Positions 1 through 7,181 of a stretch of DNA of 17,134 nt are shown piece after piece; position 1 is the first letter of the stretch; each line of letters opens with the position of its first letter. Source of the DNA: Prevotella sp. (lineage in GTDB: Bacteria > Bacteroidota > Bacteroidia > Bacteroidales > Bacteroidaceae); assembly GCA_021636625.1 (NCBI GenBank), contig JAJWLX010000069.1, forward strand, positions 1 to 17,134. The letters are read 5' to 3'. Both the position numbers and the translations under genes were made by a program. The notes beneath the pieces were generated by a model, which did no database searches, was not told the origin of the DNA, and worked only from the letters and a program-made list of their open reading frames with translations.

Positions 1-114
1 GCAAGAATTCCTAAATTTATAATATTCATTTGGATTAAGCAATAATATACTACAGTAGATGCATTGTCGAAACGCACCTTAATTATATTATGAATGATTG
101 GAATGTAATAGCGA
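1..114 (-). other. 3' flank of fabG; possible start of the next operon gene
   Basis: This is the AT-rich stretch after the fabG stop. One minus-strand frame stays open across it to the window edge, and it contains an ATG at 27-29 that would start a protein MNIINLGIL... cut by the edge. Nine residues are too few to recognise a family. No terminator-like hairpin is seen after fabG, which fits an operon running on to the left. This is suggestive only. Confidence 0.25.
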
Positions 115-843
115 TTATGTATAAAGACCACCATTTATTCTGATTACCTCACCAGTGATGTAGGCTGCGTCATCCGAAACCAAGAAGCCTACCAATGCTG
201 CCACTTCTTCTGGTTTCCCGAAACGTCCTACAGGTACTAACTTTTTAAGTTCGTCCTGTGGTAAATCCTTAGTCATATCTGTTTGTATGAAACCTGGAGC
301 CACTGCATTCACTGTGATGTTACGAGGGGCTACTTCTTGAGCTAAAGCTTTTGTCGCTCCTATTAGCGCTGCTTTTGCAGTACTATAATTTACCTGACCT
401 ACCATTCCTTTCAAACCAGAAAGCGATGACATGTTTATAATTCTTCCACCTCGTTTACGAGGCATCATATGTTTCAATAGGCGTCTTGTGATATAGAAAA
501 AGCCGTTAAGATTTGTGTTAAGTACATCATGCCATTCCTCATTAGCCATCATAAACATAACATTGTCTCGACGAATACCTGCATTGTTTACTAACACAGA
601 AATATAATCATCAGGATGTCTTTGCTCCCACAGGTCAATCGCATTTTCTATAGATTGTGAATCTGCAACATCAAAAGGTAGCAACTCTGCATAACCTCCG
701 TTCGCCTCAATTAGTTCCTTTACCTCATTAGCACTTTCGGAATTAGAATGATAATTGATTATGACAGGATACTCATTTGCTAAGCGCAAAGCCACTGCAC
801 GTCCTATACCTCGCGAGGCTCCTGTTACTAAAGCATATTTCAT
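115..843 (-). CDS. fabG: 3-oxoacyl-[acyl-carrier-protein] reductase (FabG-type SDR)
   Basis: A 242-aa classical short-chain dehydrogenase, predicted to reduce 3-ketoacyl-ACP to 3-hydroxyacyl-ACP with NADPH in the cytoplasm. Visible motifs are the cofactor-binding TGASRGIG (residues 7-14), NNAG (86-89), the catalytic tetrad Asn111, Ser140, Tyr153, Lys157 (YSTAK context), PGFIQTDM (183-190), and a C-terminal INGGLYT end closely resembling E. coli FabG. Length is normal for the family and nothing is missing. It lies 17 bp downstream of the UpxY-like gene on the same strand, so the two are probably cotranscribed. A single fabG in an antiterminator-led unit suggests a dedicated pathway (aryl-polyene, resorcinol or modified lipid) rather than housekeeping fatty-acid synthesis; that role is inferred. 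Other SDR substrates cannot be excluded, but the FabG resemblance is strong. Confidence 0.9.
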   Translation of the reverse strand: MKYALVTGASRGIGRAVALRLANEYPVIINYHSNSESANEVKELIEANGGYAELLPFDVADSQSIENAIDLWEQRHPDDYISVLVNNAGIRRDNVMFMMANEEWHDVLNTNLNGFFYITRRLLKHMMPRKRGGRIINMSSLSGLKGMVGQVNYSTAKAALIGATKALAQEVAPRNITVNAVAPGFIQTDMTKDLPQDELKKLVPVGRFGKPEEVAALVGFLVSDDAAYITGEVIRINGGLYT

Positions 844-860
844 ATTTATTAATTGTTTTA

Positions 861-1589
861 TTATATTTTTTGAAGAAACGCACTTGGTATATAGGCTGTG
901 GCCATTGTTACCAAATCATCTACTACCAAGCCTACTCTCTGTTGCCCCTGCCAGCGTGCAACTATTCCAACCACCCCTTTGAATACACCATCAATAACCT
1001 TTACCAACTGTCCTTTCTCGAACTTTGGCACTTCGACTAATGACACGATTGTATTATCCGCATCGGCAGCACAGATGATTTTGAGACTTTCCATCTGATA
1101 GTCTGGAACTATCATAGGAACCTTCTCTATTCTGCGCCCAACGTGGACGTGACGATAGTAAAAACGAAGGAATGGGAGATTTACGTTGTCGTAAACAAAG
1201 GTTTTGAGTTGTTCTTCGGTACCGTAGGCGAAGAAGATGTTGGGTAAACGTGACTCGATAACAATTTTGCGCTTACCTTTTATAAGTTTCACTACCTCGG
1301 TGGTAGGATAGAAAGCCGTGATGCCTTTGGCGGTCATATAGTCGTATGCTTTTTTCTCTCTACCATAGGTGGTGCGTAAAGCATACCAATGAGGAATTTC
1401 TTCCTCTTTTTGCGCTTTAGACTTACTTGCTATATGGGCATTTCTGGTGGACACCCCTGTTTGTGAACTCTCGGCGGAAACTGTGCTTTGAGCTTCGGGG
1501 AGGGCGTTGGAGGTAAGTCCAGCGCAAGGAGGGAATTCACCTCCTCCTGAGGTGTGTACATCTTCTGATGTCCATTCATCGACTTTCAT
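861..1589 (-). CDS. UpxY-family (NusG-like) transcription antiterminator
   Basis: A 242-aa NusG paralogue. Residues about 67-175 form an NGN-type domain beginning HWYALRTTYGREKKAYDYM, with the typical 'ITAFYPTTE' and 'RLPNIFFAYGT' strands. Residues about 190-215 form a KOW motif (GQLVKVIDGVFKGVVGIVAR). UpxY proteins of Bacteroides bind RNA polymerase at the 5' leader of their own operon and stop premature termination, classically in capsular polysaccharide loci. Here it is the first gene of its unit, behind a leader of about 490 nt with inverted repeats, and is followed by fabG. No UpxZ-type antagonist gene follows. The first 66 residues are an unusual Ser/Thr/Gly/Glu-rich, apparently disordered extension. 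There is no internal Met before the NGN domain, so the ATG at 1589 is the only ATG start in frame. Family assignment is firm; the regulated pathway is inferred. Confidence 0.88.
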   Translation of the reverse strand: MKVDEWTSEDVHTSGGGEFPPCAGLTSNALPEAQSTVSAESSQTGVSTRNAHIASKSKAQKEEEIPHWYALRTTYGREKKAYDYMTAKGITAFYPTTEVVKLIKGKRKIVIESRLPNIFFAYGTEEQLKTFVYDNVNLPFLRFYYRHVHVGRRIEKVPMIVPDYQMESLKIICAADADNTIVSLVEVPKFEKGQLVKVIDGVFKGVVGIVARWQGQQRVGLVVDDLVTMATAYIPSAFLQKI

Positions 1590-2080
1590 ATCGGTGCTAA
1601 CTTTTTTCTAGACAGAAATCCGTTAAATTGCGACAAAAAAAAGCGTGGAATCGTCCTGTTGTCTATTCCACGAACTGAGGCTCTTCCAACTGCCTATCAA
1701 AGTTGAACAGACAACGTCAGAGCCCACGCCGATATGAAAATCATTACCGTAAAGAGACCTATATAATACATTAGATTGCGTCCAAAAGGATACAATCTAT
1801 GCTTACAGGTCTCCACGGGATTGATATAATCACACCCGGGACATCTACCGTTGGCTACGTTCAAGACTTTGATACTGATAGTTTTGGAAGATTTCAGTTC
1901 GCCTTAAACACAGCGTCGATAAACGCCTTCTATGTCTGGATTGCCTTCCCACCCAATGCCCGCTTTCGTATAGATATGTCATGGTTGACTTTACTACACT
2001 CAGCACGGCGTAGGCTGCCCGACTCGGTTATCATGAAAGAACTCGTCTTACAGCGACAACTGCGGTCTGGCTATACAATC
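1590..2080 (-). promoter_or_regulatory. Long 5' leader of the upxY-fabG unit with competing inverted repeats
   Basis: About 490 nt lie between the candidate promoter and the upxY start, with no convincing gene. Inverted repeats cluster at 1643-1729: GCGTGG 1643-1648 with CCACGC 1724-1729; CGTGGAAT 1644-1651 with ATTCCACG 1665-1672; GTTGTCT 1658-1664 with AGACAAC 1709-1715; GGCTCT 1679-1684 with AGAGCC 1719-1724; CAACT 1687-1691 with AGTTG 1701-1705. The first and second pairs share an arm and cannot form together, so the RNA has alternative folds. UpxY proteins are known to act on such leaders. An attenuator function here is inference. Confidence 0.5.
1772..1799. repeat. Imperfect palindrome in the upxY leader
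   Basis: TAGATTG (1772-1778) is the exact inverse complement of CAATCTA (1793-1799). Inside these arms TCC (1781-1783) and GGA (1788-1790) also pair around an AAAA centre. In RNA this is an interrupted hairpin; in DNA it could be an operator. It sits in the leader about 180 bp upstream of the upxY start. Confidence 0.4.
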
Positions 2081-2086
2081 CGGCTA

Positions 2087-2119
2087 CAAAAATACGAAAA
2101 TTTATTGAGAAAAGACAAG
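2087..2119 (-). promoter_or_regulatory. Candidate Bacteroidota sigma-ABfr promoter for upxY-fabG
   Basis: On the minus strand, 2094-2087 reads TATTTTTG, an exact match to the Bacteroides -7 consensus TAnnTTTG. About 21 bp upstream, 2119-2116 reads CTTG, one mismatch from the -33 TTTG. Transcription would start near 2080 and give a leader of about 490 nt before the upxY ATG, as expected for antiterminator-controlled operons. No flanking inverted repeats of the invertible-promoter type were recognised. Confidence 0.42.
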
Positions 2120-2253
2120 AAATGACAGGAAATATAAATACTACAACACAAATTTAAGACTATTTAAGTGTAATTACTTTGATATCTCAGAAATTTTGTA
2201 CAAACAAATGCTGTTCTTATGCAATCTTTGTAAGTTACGAGGCCAATATACTT

Positions 2254-2323
2254 GAAGTGCCGATGAAGTATAACTTCGATAGGCTATGAAGTGCTACTTC
2301 GATGGTTGATGAAGTATTATTTC
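2254..2323. repeat. Three 23-bp-spaced palindromic repeats (GAAGT-N3-ACTTC)
   Basis: GAAGT-ATA-ACTTC at 2265-2277, GAAGT-GCT-ACTTC at 2288-2300 and GAAGT-ATT-ATTTC at 2311-2323 (one mismatch) recur at exactly 23-bp intervals, mostly with TGAAGT...TTCG context. A lone GAAGT half-site lies at 2254-2258. The array begins 4 bp beyond the lysozyme stop and precedes the upxY promoter. Each unit could be a protein-binding palindrome or a 5-bp RNA hairpin. There is no U-tract typical of an intrinsic terminator. Confidence 0.6.
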
Positions 2324-2327
2324 GTTT

Positions 2328-2870
2328 TTATGGGATGTATAATAGTTGAAGTTCTGTCATTCTTCGTCTTTTGATGGACGGAATGCATTTGCCTCTCCAT
2401 CTGCAAAAGTCAAGATAATCCTTTTCTATATCACACAATCCTCGTTCAATCTTTTGCAAGAGACGGCTCTTCGGAAATCTTTTGTTCCCTAATATTTTGT
2501 AGGGGCCGACATTGTAGGCAAGTACGGCAAGGAGTAGTGAGTCCTTGCCATACTTACGAAACATGGCACATAACTTGGTGAGATCTGAGCGCAGCAGAGA
2601 ATCGGCATGCTGATAGGTGAGGTTCTTCTTGAACTTCTCATGTGACAATATCCGATGTCCCCATCCAATATAGGGATAGTTGCGCTTGATATCGTGCCAT
2701 CCCTCGTAATACTTGATGCAGCGCACCGCTCGTTCTAAAGGAGGTAATGCGAAGATGCCCAAGTCAGTTTGGCTTGGGCTATCTGTTGTGTGTGTCTTGT
2801 TCTGTGCCATGATATTCTGGCACAGCAGCAAGAGCGTTAGGAGAATGTATGTCTTTATCTTTTTTATCAT
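2328..2870 (-). CDS. Exported GH24-type lysozyme of the conjugation operon
   Basis: A 180-aa protein with an N-terminal signal sequence (hydrophobic residues about 8-20, cleavage likely near Ala22). The mature part resembles phage-type lysozymes: YYEGWH with putative catalytic Glu56, a GWGH turn (69-72), AYNVG (119-123), SRLLQKIERG (135-144) and a C-terminal PSIKRRRMTELQLLY block matching the usual lysozyme ending. The Thr of the canonical E-D-T triad is replaced (PYIGWGH instead of TIGYGH) and no clear catalytic Asp is seen. Its role would be local peptidoglycan opening for the transfer apparatus in the periplasm. It is the last gene of the transfer operon, 36 bp after the coupling-protein stop. 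Similar lysozymes are common in Bacteroidales conjugative transposons. Confidence 0.78.
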   Translation of the reverse strand: MIKKIKTYILLTLLLLCQNIMAQNKTHTTDSPSQTDLGIFALPPLERAVRCIKYYEGWHDIKRNYPYIGWGHRILSHEKFKKNLTYQHADSLLRSDLTKLCAMFRKYGKDSLLLAVLAYNVGPYKILGNKRFPKSRLLQKIERGLCDIEKDYLDFCRWRGKCIPSIKRRRMTELQLLYIP

Positions 2871-2906
2871 GGACGTTGTTTTGGTTTTGGGGATGTCATT
2901 GTTTTG

Positions 2907-5090
2907 TCACTTGGCATTCTTCTTGTTGAATATCTCTGCTATCATGGCTTTCACGTCCTCACCAACTTGCACGAAGTTTTTATAGAGGATGCGCTCACGC
3001 TCATCACGGCTCTTGAAGGTGTAGAACTTGGGCAGTGGCATATACTCGCTTTCTTCTTTCTTGATGTCTGCCATATCGAAGTCGGTCTTGCAATAGAACT
3101 TACTGGTCTTGAACTCATCGCTCTCCTGTATGTTCATACTGCCATTCATGCCAGTCTTGGTCGCCACAAAGTCTCTTGCGGTCTGACCGCAGATCCATCC
3201 TGTTGGCATGTCTGAAATCTTGGAGGCAGGAACAAGACTGTCCATGTTCTCATTCAGATTGATGCTCGTCTTGTCTCTGTCGATGGTCACGCCTTTCTTC
3301 AGTTGCACCACCTTACCAAAGATGTCGGAGGAAAGCCATTCCAGTGTTTCCTTGCTTCGTGCCGAACCGCTCACCACATTGCCTACGGTGGTGATAATCT
3401 TCTGCATGCCTACCTTTCCATAGTCGGCTTCCAACTGTGGCAGTTCCTGGAATCCCAAGGCTACGCTCACCTTGTTGCTTCGGGCTGTACCTATCAGTCG
3501 GTCTATCTTATGGAAGTAAAGTGTTGGCAACTCATCCACGATGATACTCACTGGGATGTTCTTGCCTTGTCCTGTGTTCACTCGTGTCACCAGTCGGTTG
3601 AGGATAAGGGCATTCAATGCTCCGATAATACTCTCCATCTCCGGGTCGTTGGCTATCAGCAGATAGCTTGGGCTCTTCGGGTCGCTGACCTTCAAGTCGA
3701 AGTCGTCACCGTCCTTATGGAATATCCAATAGCTCTCCTTGGTGGCAAGTCGTGAGGTATATACACGCAGTGTGCCTATCATACCCTCCAACTGCTCCAT
3801 CGCCTTGTTCTTCAAGGCAGTCTGGAATGGTCCTAACAAGGGTGCTACCTCATTATCGGTCTCCAGCACATTGAAGATGGTCTGATAACTCTCATTCAGG
3901 AAACTCAGAATATGGGGCATATCGCTGTACTTGCCTAACCAATAGGCTGGCTCCACTTCTTCTCCTGCATGGTTGAACACCTTTCCGGTTGGCTTCATCT
4001 GCATGGTCTTCGGATCAAGTACTTTCTCTGCTATCAGCATCTTGCCATCCTTGTCGTATGGCTCCTTGCCATAGTTGATAAAGAAGTAGATACAGGCGGC
4101 GAGAAAGTTGACGGCTGATGTCTGGAAGAACTGGTCGCTGCCGCCACCGCCTTCTTTCTTGCCTTTTTGCAGGGATTCAAGCAGTGTCTCTGCGGTCTCA
4201 CTCGCTGCTGCCAAGTTATTGATGTACTTCTGTTGTATCGGGTTCACTCGCTTGGAGTATTCCACATCCACAAAGTTGATGATGTTGAACTTACAGCCTT
4301 CTGGCAGTTTGCCCAACTGTTGGTTCTTCTTGTAGTGGTAGTACAGTTTGGTTGCCAAGGTCGGAAACTTGTAGTCGTAAACGACCATGGCAAAGCCTTT
4401 TGCACTGTGCTGTCGGATGAACGGCTCGATAATAGAAAAAGTCTTACCGCTACCCGGTGTACCGACTACCCAGGTGCCACGGAATGGGTTTACGATGTTC
4501 ACCCATCCCTTGCGGAACTTACCTTTATAGTAGTAGCGCATAGGGATATTCACGCTGTATTTGTTGTATTCCTCCTTCTGGCACTGTTCAAAACTCTCGT
4601 TCTCAAAATTAAAACGGTCTTTCATCAGTCCTTCCTTCAGGAACTTCGAGATGTTATCCAAGGCAACATGTACCAGTACTGTTCCGATGATGGTTGCCAC
4701 CATATATAGAATGATGTTCAATCTTAGGGCATAGAGACGAGTGTCCATCGCATAGCCGAAGAGCCACACGGACACTACCAGCAGTCCCACGCCACCCACC
4801 AGTGGGTACAGCACCTGCTTTCGGGCATCAAATTCCAAGTGTTTCTTGTTTCTCGTGCCTACACAAGTGATGCACACCAACAGGAATGTCACCACCTTGC
4901 TATACACCAGGTTCCCGTCATGGTAGATAAACCACTGCTTGATGCGGCCGTGCAGGTCGCACACCACACCGCCAAAGCCGTCTATCGCCCTTGGGTCTAT
5001 GGCGTACATGAAGAACTCCATCAACACGGATATGTAGATGACCGCCCTGAATATCTTGTAAAATCCTTGTAACTCCTTGCTTTCTTCCAT
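2907..5090 (-). CDS. Type IV coupling protein (VirD4/TraG/MobC-type ATPase)
   Basis: A 727-aa inner-membrane ATPase that should dock the relaxase-DNA complex and pump DNA through the channel. About four N-terminal membrane segments (residues about 13-30, 60-78, 95-113, 121-141) precede a large cytoplasmic domain with Walker A GTPGSGKT (210-217) and Walker B SIIVDELPTLYF (Asp519, Glu520). The downstream GTARSNKVSVALGFQELPQL segment fits the TraD/TraG motor fold. It resembles the MobC-type coupling proteins of Bacteroides, although the usual YWFCY N-terminal motif is here FFMYA. It lies 12 bp after traN, inside the transfer operon; in many Bacteroides elements the coupling gene sits with the relaxase genes instead. 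No relaxase gene is present in this window. Confidence 0.92.
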   Translation of the reverse strand: MEESKELQGFYKIFRAVIYISVLMEFFMYAIDPRAIDGFGGVVCDLHGRIKQWFIYHDGNLVYSKVVTFLLVCITCVGTRNKKHLEFDARKQVLYPLVGGVGLLVVSVWLFGYAMDTRLYALRLNIILYMVATIIGTVLVHVALDNISKFLKEGLMKDRFNFENESFEQCQKEEYNKYSVNIPMRYYYKGKFRKGWVNIVNPFRGTWVVGTPGSGKTFSIIEPFIRQHSAKGFAMVVYDYKFPTLATKLYYHYKKNQQLGKLPEGCKFNIINFVDVEYSKRVNPIQQKYINNLAAASETAETLLESLQKGKKEGGGGSDQFFQTSAVNFLAACIYFFINYGKEPYDKDGKMLIAEKVLDPKTMQMKPTGKVFNHAGEEVEPAYWLGKYSDMPHILSFLNESYQTIFNVLETDNEVAPLLGPFQTALKNKAMEQLEGMIGTLRVYTSRLATKESYWIFHKDGDDFDLKVSDPKSPSYLLIANDPEMESIIGALNALILNRLVTRVNTGQGKNIPVSIIVDELPTLYFHKIDRLIGTARSNKVSVALGFQELPQLEADYGKVGMQKIITTVGNVVSGSARSKETLEWLSSDIFGKVVQLKKGVTIDRDKTSINLNENMDSLVPASKISDMPTGWICGQTARDFVATKTGMNGSMNIQESDEFKTSKFYCKTDFDMADIKKEESEYMPLPKFYTFKSRDERERILYKNFVQVGEDVKAMIAEIFNKKNAK

Positions 5091-5102
5091 TGGATATGAT
5101 TG

Positions 5103-5969
5103 CTATTTTAGAAAAATCGGATTGAATGAGTCGGCTGACAGCACATCGCTATAGTTAACTTTCAAAGAGATGGTGCGACCGCTGATTTGGTTCTCCGTCA
5201 TTTCGATGGTTAATTGCTTGTCATTCGGGAATGTCATTTTCCGAATGACTATCACATTCCTATAACCATAGCGGAAACGCTTGGTCTGCTCCAACGTGAA
5301 GACTGGATGCAACTCTACCATCTGTGAGTTGGTTGCCTTTGTGGTCTTCTTATCAGATAGCTTCAATCGTATTTGGTCTATGTCAAACGGTATGTCTGTC
5401 TTGTTCTCCACTGAGAAGTCCAAGAAGAAATAGTCGCCCGACGAATAGATGTTGTTCAGTTGCATCACCATTTTATGCGCTTTGGTCTTCACATTGTTCA
5501 CATGGGCTTCCGAACTCCAAATCTGACGAGCATAACGAGCCATGTCCGTAGAGGACAATGTGACCGCAGGATTGTTATAGGCATTCTTCTCTATCTGTTG
5601 TATCTCCTTATCCGTCACTGCCTCTTGCAGTCTCGTGGTATAGAGTAGCGCATATTGTGTACGGTATCGTTCCGTCACAATAGTTACGATGGCAAGCACT
5701 TCACCATCTTCATGCATTCCTTCCTTGGGTTTCAAACGCACAGTATTGTTGATGGGTTGGTCTCCTGCTATCTTGTCGGTGGATATATCCACAAAGCGGA
5801 TGGGTTCACTTGCCGTGATGACTGTAGTCACTTGCTCGTTCACGGTCAGCTGCTCCATCTCCTGGTAGGTGCAGGGCTGATAACTCTCCGCACAGGTCTG
5901 TTGTGCCATCATCGGTATGACACTTATTGCACACATTATCAGTGCGCCAATGGTCTTCTTGATATTCAT
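5103..5969 (-). CDS. traN: Conjugative transposon TraN protein (VirB9-like, DUF4138 type)
   Basis: A 288-aa exported protein with a clear signal peptide (MNIKKT then a hydrophobic stretch to Ala22). The beta-rich mature part, with the C-terminal pattern FRYGYRNVIVIRKMTFPNDK (about 230-250) and a final SLKVNYSDVLSADSF, fits the TraN/DUF4138 family, the outer part of the core complex in Bacteroidales conjugation systems and the likely VirB9 counterpart. It directly follows traM, as in CTnDOT-type operons, and precedes the coupling protein. The start was chosen because it gives an intact signal sequence. The 34-bp traM-traN gap contains part of a repeated 11-bp motif. Confidence 0.83.
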   Translation of the reverse strand: MNIKKTIGALIMCAISVIPMMAQQTCAESYQPCTYQEMEQLTVNEQVTTVITASEPIRFVDISTDKIAGDQPINNTVRLKPKEGMHEDGEVLAIVTIVTERYRTQYALLYTTRLQEAVTDKEIQQIEKNAYNNPAVTLSSTDMARYARQIWSSEAHVNNVKTKAHKMVMQLNNIYSSGDYFFLDFSVENKTDIPFDIDQIRLKLSDKKTTKATNSQMVELHPVFTLEQTKRFRYGYRNVIVIRKMTFPNDKQLTIEMTENQISGRTISLKVNYSDVLSADSFNPIFLK

Positions 5970-5976
5970 ATGGGTG

Positions 5977-6008
5977 TAATGTTTACTTTGTAGTGTTTAA
6001 TGTTTACT
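5977..6008. repeat. 11-bp direct repeat at the traM/traN junction
   Basis: TAATGTTTACT occurs at 5977-5987 and again at 5998-6008, 21 bp apart. The second copy includes the traM stop codon (6004-6006) and the first is just upstream of the traN start. It is probably a small tandem duplication. Confidence 0.55.
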
Positions 6009-7179
6009 TACTCTTAGTATCTTTCGAATTTATCAGATACACAAATGTTCCGTATTTCAACTTTACCTTGTTCTTCTTGATAGCCTTACCTATGGCATTA
6101 CTTGTTTTCTGATAGGCATTCTGCATGGTCTGCATGCCCCATTGTGAAAAACTGCTGCCAGTATTGGTGGTGTTCATATCCACATTGCCGGTCACAGCTC
6201 CGCTTGCCACGTCCTTGCTAGTCTCTCTAAACTGGCTGCTTGGCACATACAATCCTTCCATGCCGTCTGTGTCATAGAGTGACAGGTTGATTTTCACTAT
6301 CTCATCGTCCACCAGCACGCTTTTCACCGTTCCTTTCACTCGTTGCGAACTGAAACCGCTCATGGTGGCATACAGGTATGCGCCTTTCTTCACTATCATC
6401 TCACCGATTTCCACATCATCAAGCAGTCGCAAGCGGACACGGCTTCCATCCACGGCTTTCACATTCTCGTCAATGATAGCCTTGATAAGTGTCGGTTCTT
6501 TCTCGTTCACCGCCAAAGTGTTGAAGTAATCCGATGATGTCTTCACCTTTTTCACCACTTCGCTTGGCTTGTCGTTCTCGTCCGCTTCCTTTCGGGCATT
6601 CTCGTTCACCTTGATTTTGCCTTCAATGTTGATACCGCCCTTGGCTGAGCCTTGCGAGTCGGTAGGAGAGGATGCAGAAGTAGAGTTGTTCGCTTGTGTG
6701 GCTTGCTGTCCTTTCAGTCTTGCTTCGGCAAGTGCCTTGTTCAACTCCGCCAACGCAGCATTCTCTCTTTGTCGCTCATGGGCTTCTTGCGCTTCTCTCG
6801 TTTTCTCCAGTTCAGCTTGCCTCTTGGCTTCGGCATCCAACTGTTGCAGTTCTGCATCCGAATACTTGCTTTGGTATTCTTCTTTTTCTTGCTCATTGTC
6901 TCGGTCTATATTCTCCACGGCACTATGGTCTTCTATCTTGCCGTAGGCGTTCAACATGTTCTCATACTTGCCTCCAATACCGTCACCGCCCTTGATATGA
7001 GCTTGTGGCAGGTTCGGATTCAGATATTCCGTAGTCTGCATATTGGCATCCTTCTTCTCCGCCACCTTGGTATCAAAGAGGTCGAAGATAAAGTAGGAGG
7101 CACCAAGCAGTGGAAGATAGACAATCGCAGGTAGCATGTACTTGGGTTGTCTGAAATTGATTCTTTCTGTCAGCTTCAT
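6004..7179 (-). CDS. traM: Conjugative transposon TraM protein (VirB10-like)
   Basis: A 391-aa bitopic protein: a short cytoplasmic N terminus, one membrane segment (about 15-34), then a long hydrophilic periplasmic region. Residues about 95-160 are Glu/Ala/Gln-rich and strongly coiled-coil-like, followed by a Ser/Thr/Gly linker (160-185). The C-terminal domain (about 215-390) carries the TraM/VirB10 pattern: IKAIIDENVKAVDGSRVRLR, then GAYLYATMSGFSSQRVKG. VirB10 homologues span inner to outer membrane and relay ATPase energy to the core complex. The start lies 2 bp after the stop of the upstream 128-aa gene, so translation is probably coupled. The order small TM protein-traM-traN matches known Bacteroidales tra operons. 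Confidence 0.88.
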   Translation of the reverse strand: MKLTERINFRQPKYMLPAIVYLPLLGASYFIFDLFDTKVAEKKDANMQTTEYLNPNLPQAHIKGGDGIGGKYENMLNAYGKIEDHSAVENIDRDNEQEKEEYQSKYSDAELQQLDAEAKRQAELEKTREAQEAHERQRENAALAELNKALAEARLKGQQATQANNSTSASSPTDSQGSAKGGINIEGKIKVNENARKEADENDKPSEVVKKVKTSSDYFNTLAVNEKEPTLIKAIIDENVKAVDGSRVRLRLLDDVEIGEMIVKKGAYLYATMSGFSSQRVKGTVKSVLVDDEIVKINLSLYDTDGMEGLYVPSSQFRETSKDVASGAVTGNVDMNTTNTGSSFSQWGMQTMQNAYQKTSNAIGKAIKKNKVKLKYGTFVYLINSKDTKSK

Positions 7180-7181
7180 CG

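Noticed and set aside
1799..2125. 108-aa open frame on the plus strand between the two operons
   Set aside because: It is antisense to the likely upxY leader, has no recognisable domain or good start context, and overlaps the exact TAnnTTTG promoter box of the opposite strand; probably chance.
2195..2204. TTTGTACAAA perfect 10-bp palindrome as an attachment-site core
   Set aside because: No second copy in the window, no adjacent integrase gene, and it does not match a core I can name.
2250..2330. The palindromic repeats as a CRISPR array
   Set aside because: Repeat units abut with only about 10 bp between palindromes, no unique spacers of 25-40 bp, and no cas genes.
6652..7134. Long plus-strand open frames opposite traM
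   Set aside because: They mirror the Ala/Glu-rich coiled-coil codons of traM and give Cys/Leu/Ser-rich, non-domain protein; shadows.
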